From Streptococcus suis (GTDB lineage Bacteria > Bacillota > Bacilli > Lactobacillales > Streptococcaceae), in the NCBI RefSeq assembly GCF_002960425.1, contig NZ_POIZ01000033.1, positions 18,426-82,425 of the forward strand: 64,000 nt of DNA, written 5' to 3'. Within the stretch, counting starts at the first letter, position 1. Every line of letters starts with the position of its first letter. The notes below the pieces were generated by a model. That model worked only from the letters and a program-made list of their open reading frames with translations, had not been told where the DNA came from and did no database searches. Both the position numbers and the translations under genes were made by a program. Positions 60,190-64,000 of this stretch are shown piece after piece.

Positions 60190-60645
60190 CTATTCATTAG
60201 ATTGGCACTCAGGACAAATACCATAGATAGATAGGACTTCTTTGGTTACTTTATAGCCTGTTTGACTTTGAGCTTCTTTTTTCAGGCTAGGAAGTTCAAT
60301 GTCCATGAAGTCTGTGATTTTTCCGCAGACTTCGCAAATGATATTGAGGTGATCATGTCCCATAAAGTCATAATAGGTCGTATTATCGTTGGTTCGTTTG
60401 ATCTCTGTTACAAAACCTTCTTCCAGAAGAAGTTTTAAATTATTGTAAACAGTAGCCAGACTCATGCTTGGATAGTCTGGTAGAAGATCCTGATAAATCA
60501 TTTCAGCACTTGGGTGGTCGTCACTTTCAATGATATAGGCGACAACGGCCTTGCGGGTCGAAGTGATCCGAACTCCTTTTTCTTTAAGGTGTTGAATGAC
60601 ATGGTCAAAATCAGCCTGGTGGTCACTACTATGATGATGGGTCAT
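60190..60645 (-). CDS. perR: Fur-family regulator, PerR type
   Basis: A 151-residue metal-dependent repressor. Winged helix with RITSTRKAVVAYI and SLATVYNNLKLLLEEGFV; HDHLNIICEVCGKI and GICPECQ give two CxxC pairs for the structural zinc. His and Asp residues for the iron or manganese sensor site are present (GHDHLN and the His-rich start). Streptococci have one Fur homologue acting as PerR. SD AGGAGGT. The box downstream of its start region suggests autoregulation. Confidence 0.9.
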   Translation of the reverse strand: MTHHHSSDHQADFDHVIQHLKEKGVRITSTRKAVVAYIIESDDHPSAEMIYQDLLPDYPSMSLATVYNNLKLLLEEGFVTEIKRTNDNTTYYDFMGHDHLNIICEVCGKITDFMDIELPSLKKEAQSQTGYKVTKEVLSIYGICPECQSNE

Positions 60646-60669
60646 GCTTACCTCCTTTCCTGTAGGTAA

Positions 60670-60684
60670 TAATAATAATTCTAA
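60670..60684 (-). promoter_or_regulatory. PerR-like box upstream of perR
   Basis: TAATAATAATTCTAA fits the PerR consensus except at position 2. Confidence 0.6.
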
Positions 60685-60782
60685 ATTTCAATAGCTACTT
60701 TCATTATAGTGTATTTCCTAAACTATGTCAATCCTATAGGTGAACCGAACATCTGTGCTAGGACAGTTTGCGCTTTCTAGGC

Positions 60783-60812
60783 TTGTTTTTACAAGTTTGC
60801 TTGTGCTACAAT
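60783..60812 (+). promoter_or_regulatory. Extended -10 promoter of leaderless truA
   Basis: TTGTTT (60783-60788), 18 bases, and TGC-TACAAT ending at 60812. The ATG starts seven bases later, and no SD exists. Confidence 0.7.
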
Positions 60813-60818
60813 CAGACC

Positions 60819-61568
60819 ATGACACGATATAAGGCAATTATTTCCTACGACGGACATGATTTTTCTGGTTTTCAGCGCCAGCCCCATGCTCGTACAGTTC
60901 AGGAAGAAATCGAAAAGACGTTAGTAAGATTGAATAGTGGCCAGCCAGTAATCGTTCATGGTGCGGGTCGGACAGATGCGGGAGTACATGCCTACGGTCA
61001 GGTCATCCACTTTGACTTGGCTGGCAGTCGAGATGCTGAGAAACTCCGCTTTGCCCTAGATACCCAAACCCCTGAGGACATTGATGTGGTCCAGGTGGAG
61101 CAGGTGGCGGATGATTTTCATTGCCGCTATGCCAAGCACAGCAAGACCTATGAATTTCTAGTGGACATTGGCCGACCCAAGAATCCTATGATGCGCCACT
61201 ATGCGACCTTCTATCCCTATGATTTGGACTTGGGCTTGATAGAAGAAGCTATACAGGACCTGGTGGGGACCCATGACTTCACAGGCTTTACGGCATCAGG
61301 GACCTCGGTCGAGGACAAGGTGCGGACCATTACGGCGGCGACCATGGAGTATGACCAGCGGCGCCAGTTCTTGATTTTTACCTTTTCAGGCAATGGCTTT
61401 TTGTACAAGCAGGTGCGGAATATGGTCGGGACCCTGCTGAAAATTGGTAATGGTCGGATGCCTGTGGGGCAGATTAAGCGGATTTTGGCAGAAAAAGATC
61501 GTGGTTTGGCAGGTCCAACTGCGGCAGGCAATGGGCTCTATCTAAAGGAGATTATCTATGAAGACTAA
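60819..61568 (+). CDS. truA: tRNA pseudouridine(38-40) synthase
   Basis: A 249-residue enzyme. [20 protein letters not shown] and [18 protein letters not shown] (catalytic Asp in RTDAGVHA) are characteristic; also [17 protein letters not shown]. The start at 60819 fits the family N-terminus; the longer frame begins in the promoter. Overlaps the kinase gene by 10 bases. First gene of a four-gene overlapping operon. Confidence 0.95.
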   Translation: MTRYKAIISYDGHDFSGFQRQPHARTVQEEIEKTLVRLNSGQPVIVHGAGRTDAGVHAYGQVIHFDLAGSRDAEKLRFALDTQTPEDIDVVQVEQVADDFHCRYAKHSKTYEFLVDIGRPKNPMMRHYATFYPYDLDLGLIEEAIQDLVGTHDFTGFTASGTSVEDKVRTITAATMEYDQRRQFLIFTFSGNGFLYKQVRNMVGTLLKIGNGRMPVGQIKRILAEKDRGLAGPTAAGNGLYLKEIIYED

Positions 61569-62319
61569 GTATATTTTGGCACTTTCGGGCAATGATATTT
61601 TCAGCGGTGGCGGCCTCCATGCAGATCTGACCACTTACACAGTCCATGGCCTGCATGGCTTTGTGGCGGTGACCTGCTTGACAGCTATGACAGAAAAAGG
61701 GTTCGAGGTCATTCCGACAAATGCGGCGGTGTTTGCCCAGCAGTTGGCTAGTTTGAAGGATGTGCCCTTTTCAGCTATTAAGATTGGCTTGCTTCCGACG
61801 GTGGACATAGCAGAGCAGGCCTTGGAGTTTATCAAGGCTCATCAGGATATTCCGGTGGTGCTGGATCCGGTCTTGGTCTGCAAGGAAACGCATGATACCG
61901 AGGTCAGCCAGCTGAGGGATGAACTCTTGAAATTCCTTCCCTATGTCAGCATCCTCACGCCAAATCTGGCAGAAGCTCAGCTATTGCTCCAAAAAGACAT
62001 CCAAACGGTGGAAGAGATGGAGCAGGCGGCGGTGGCGCTTTATGACTTGGGTGCCAAGGCGGTGGTTATCAAGGGGGGCAACCGCTTGGGAGGTTCACAG
62101 GCTGTCGATGTTTACTATGACGGGCAGGAAGTGGCGGTGCTCAAGTCGCCCCTGCTTTCAGAAAACAATGTGGGGGCAGGCTGTACCTTTGCGTCCAGTA
62201 TTGCCAGTCAGCTTTTGCTAGGTCAAAACACTTTAGAGGCAGTCCGACTGTCCAAGGACTTTGTTCACACAGCTATTTCAAAATCAGATCAATATGGGGT
62301 AATTCAGTATGAGAAATAA
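61558..62319 (+). CDS. Pyridoxine / hydroxymethylpyrimidine kinase (PdxK/ThiD type)
   Basis: A 253-residue ribokinase-fold kinase. [45 protein letters not shown] and [16 protein letters not shown] are the family elements; the cysteine in GAGCTF marks the PdxK-like ThiD subgroup active on vitamin B6. Overlaps both neighbours by 10 bases. Its ECF partner gene downstream suggests that it traps the imported vitamin by phosphorylation. Confidence 0.85.
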   Translation: MKTKYILALSGNDIFSGGGLHADLTTYTVHGLHGFVAVTCLTAMTEKGFEVIPTNAAVFAQQLASLKDVPFSAIKIGLLPTVDIAEQALEFIKAHQDIPVVLDPVLVCKETHDTEVSQLRDELLKFLPYVSILTPNLAEAQLLLQKDIQTVEEMEQAAVALYDLGAKAVVIKGGNRLGGSQAVDVYYDGQEVAVLKSPLLSENNVGAGCTFASSIASQLLLGQNTLEAVRLSKDFVHTAISKSDQYGVIQYEK

Positions 62320-62794
62320 AAAGACGCAAGAACTAGTATTATTAGCGATTTTGACAGCCTTGACCTTGGTCTTGGCCCACTTCCATTTGCCAACCCCATC
62401 GGGTTTTGTGACGCTCTTGGATGTTGGAGTTTTCTTTACAGCCTTTTACTTGGGTAAGAAAGAGGGAGCCATTGTCGGCGGTTTGTCAGGGCTTCTGATC
62501 GACTTCTTGTTGGGCTATCCCCAGTGGGCTTTCTTCAGCTTGCTTTTCCACGGGGCTCAGGGCTATTTTGCAGGATGGACGGGTAGGAAACGTTTTCTGG
62601 GCATCATTTTCGCCAGTCTTTCCATGATTGGTGGCTATTTTGTGGCATCTAGTTTCATGTATAATGTAGCTGATGCTGTTACAAGTCTGATGAGCAATAC
62701 TCTGCAAAACATAATTGGTTTGGTGCTAGGTTATATCTTGGCTCAGGCAATAGAAAGAATTGGTGCAGTAAATCATGTCATTAAAGGAAATTAA
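62309..62794 (+). CDS. ECF transporter S component (vitamin-specific)
   Basis: A 161-residue six-helix substrate-binding subunit of energy-coupling-factor importers. Helix 1 [20 protein letters not shown], then [20 protein letters not shown] and [20 protein letters not shown] are typical of the ThiT/HmpT/PdxU-like set. No ATPase is nearby, so it would use the shared group II EcfAAT module. Substrate inferred to be pyridoxine or HMP from the kinase. Confidence 0.82.
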   Translation: MRNKKTQELVLLAILTALTLVLAHFHLPTPSGFVTLLDVGVFFTAFYLGKKEGAIVGGLSGLLIDFLLGYPQWAFFSLLFHGAQGYFAGWTGRKRFLGIIFASLSMIGGYFVASSFMYNVADAVTSLMSNTLQNIIGLVLGYILAQAIERIGAVNHVIKGN

Positions 62795-63338
62795 AGACCA
62801 AACTAAGCAAGTTGTCGAAGAGATTTTAGAACTCAGCAATCTTCAAAAGGGTCAGATTTTTGTGCTAGGTTTGTCTTCTAGTGAGGTCATTGGTGGGCAT
62901 ATTGGCAAAAATTCCAGTCTAGAAGTTGGTGAGGTGATTGTTGAAACCATTCTGGATATTTTGACACCAAAAGGCATTTTCCTAGCTGTCCAAGGCTGTG
63001 AGCACCTCAATCGTGCCTTGGTAGTGGAGCGGGAATTGGCTATCCAGAAAGATTTGGAAATGGTCAATGTCCTCCCCACCCTTCATGCAGGTGGCTCTGG
63101 GCAGTTGGCAGCCTTCAAGTATATGAAGGATCCAGTCGAAGTGGAATTTATCACCGCTCAGGCGGGTGTGGACATCGGTGATACGGCGATTGGGATGCAC
63201 ATCAAGCACGTCCAAGTGCCAATTAGACCGAGCTTGCGTGAAATCGGTCAGGCCCATGTTACAGCCCTTGCCAGCCGACCAAAACTGATCGGCGGAGCCC
63301 GTGCGGCGTATCAGGAAGATCAGATACGGAAAAATTAG
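62775..63338 (+). CDS. UPF0340 (TIGR01440) family protein
   Basis: A 187-residue cytoplasmic protein like Bacillus Ywl[46 protein letters not shown] and [17 protein letters not shown]. Overlaps the S component gene by 20 bases. Activity is not known for the family. Confidence 0.88.
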   Translation: MSLKEIKDQTKQVVEEILELSNLQKGQIFVLGLSSSEVIGGHIGKNSSLEVGEVIVETILDILTPKGIFLAVQGCEHLNRALVVERELAIQKDLEMVNVLPTLHAGGSGQLAAFKYMKDPVEVEFITAQAGVDIGDTAIGMHIKHVQVPIRPSLREIGQAHVTALASRPKLIGGARAAYQEDQIRKN

Positions 63339-63366
63339 TCACAGCCAGAAGGTTGTGATTTTTTTG
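63339..63366 (+). terminator. Terminator of truA operon
   Basis: TCACAGCC-AGAA-GGTTGTGA with seven T. Confidence 0.88.
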
Positions 63367-63444
63367 AATAAAATCCTTGCCAAGTAGATTTCTTTATGCT
63401 AAACTTGTTCTTGCGATTGATACAAGTTCAAAAGGAGGATTTCC

Positions 63445-63873
63445 ATGGATACCAAATTTTCAGTAGCTCTGCATATCTTGGCCATGATTAGCGAGAGCAG
63501 TGATGTCATGACGTCGCAGGCCTTGGCAACCAGCGTCGGTACCAATGCCAGTTATATCCGCAAGGTCATCGCTCTCTTGAAGAATGCAGGCATCATCCAG
63601 TCCCAGCAGGGCAAGGCTGGCTATGAGTTGAGCAAGGATCCGGCGGACATCAGCCTCCTGGACATCTACTATGCCACCCAGGAAGTCACGCATATCCAGC
63701 TCTTTCAGCAGCACCAACACGCCAATCAATCCTGCCCAGTTGGTCGGCACATTGCAGGAGCTGTCCAGCCAATCTTTGCGACCATTGAGCAGGATTTGCA
63801 GGACAGATTATCCCAAGAAAGCTTGGCCCAGGTCATTGCCAACTTGTATCAAGAGGCAAAAACATCCAACTGA
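63445..63873 (+). CDS. Rrf2 family transcriptional regulator
   Basis: A 142-residue winged-helix protein: FSVALHILAMISESSDVMTS, SYIRKVIALLKNAGIIQSQQ and GYELSKDPADISLLDIYYA. Only one cysteine (SCPVGRHI) is present where Fe-S sensing IscR-type proteins have three, so cluster binding is unlikely; it is closer to the YwnA/CymR-like thiol branch. SD AAGGAGG. Terminator after it. Confidence 0.88.
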   Translation: MDTKFSVALHILAMISESSDVMTSQALATSVGTNASYIRKVIALLKNAGIIQSQQGKAGYELSKDPADISLLDIYYATQEVTHIQLFQQHQHANQSCPVGRHIAGAVQPIFATIEQDLQDRLSQESLAQVIANLYQEAKTSN

Positions 63874-63904
63874 CTTTCACAAGTCAGTTCAGACTGAAGA
63901 CAAA

Positions 63905-63936
63905 GTCGTTAGAATTGTATTTCTAACGGCTTTTTC
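63905..63936 (+). terminator. Terminator of Rrf2 gene
   Basis: GTCGTTAGAA/TTCTAACGGC with a six-base loop and TTTTT. Confidence 0.82.
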
Positions 63937-63995
63937 ATATGTAAAGTAGTATAATAGAGTTAGGAATAAAGAGAACGCTTAGAAGGAGAATCGCT

Positions 63996-64000
63996 ATGTT
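63996..64000 (+). CDS. Start of the next gene (truncated by window end)
   Basis: ATG with SD AGAAGGAG 7 bases upstream and a TATAAT -10 at 63950-63955. Only two bases after the start codon are visible, so the product cannot be named. Confidence 0.45.

Noticed and set aside
1..64000. tRNA or rRNA genes
   Set aside because: No cloverleaf ends with GTTCRA loops or rRNA segments were noticed when reading both strands; a covariance search was not possible.

Overview
The window looks like a chromosomal segment of a low-GC, lactic-acid-type Gram-positive coccus, most likely Streptococcus and probably Streptococcus suis. The evidence is a Gram-positive type PolC, an Rgg regulator beside a short hydrophobic peptide gene, an isolated MsmK-type sugar ATPase, a GacIJK-like polysaccharide module, a Fur-family regulator next to a PmtA-like metal ATPase, and repeats whose ends resemble the streptococcal RUP element. 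The species name is an inference from gene content, not from a search.

Layout. 1-3685: 3' part of polC and a nitroreductase. 3686-4272: nested intergenic repeats. 4333-8860 (minus): a five-gene surface-polysaccharide operon (two GT2 transferases, a DUF2304 protein, a Wzx-like flippase, a DUF2142 membrane protein). 9009-10542: pepS and a small GlsB-like membrane protein. 10616-15575: the leucine operon leuABCD, preceded by a CodY-box-like site, a promoter, a strong 5' hairpin, a 17-residue leader peptide with three Leu codons and an attenuator. 15635-17388: a YrdC/YciO protein, a repeat and a RelB/RelE-type toxin-antitoxin pair. 17463-23521: a minus-strand Rgg regulator facing a 41-residue peptide gene, then small membrane proteins, a secreted protein, a toxin-like fragment and an ABC exporter. 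This is the best candidate for an undescribed system.

23562-31518: another RUP-like element, a secreted protein with a calcium-loop motif, peptide deformylase, an MFS transporter, a GNAT acetyltransferase, a 16S rRNA pseudouridine synthase, an XRE regulator pair and uracil permease with a PyrR-type attenuator. 31722-40021: rpsO, pnp, cysE, a nucleoside phosphorylase, a broken small gene, cysS, mrnC, a PucR-like regulator and msmK. 40151-46798: small membrane proteins, a CadD-like transporter, an aromatic-acid-exporter-type protein, rlmB, an NYN RNase, DegV, a catabolite-controlled TIM-barrel protein, and rplM-rpsI with an L13 leader.

46800-58125 is the accessory region. A Schlafen AlbA_2 protein, a ten-base tandem array of about 24 units and a small ORF lie between rpsI and a second copy of the 3' end of rpsI. 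After that come gene remnants, an orphan 322-residue gene, an Eco57I-like DNA methyltransferase, a GIY-YIG/helicase/methyltransferase-like restriction protein that ends beside a repeat element, and a zinc-ribbon protein with an in-frame stop before an open downstream segment. 58176-64000 returns to ordinary chromosome: a PerR-controlled P-type ATPase, perR, the overlapping truA-pyridoxine/HMP kinase-ECF S component-UPF0340 operon, and an Rrf2 regulator.

Three genes (27341, 42642, 60819) share an extended -10 box placed so that transcription would start on the A of the ATG, suggesting leaderless mRNAs. Several kinds of mosaic repeat carry interchangeable small palindromes and lie directly after stop codons.
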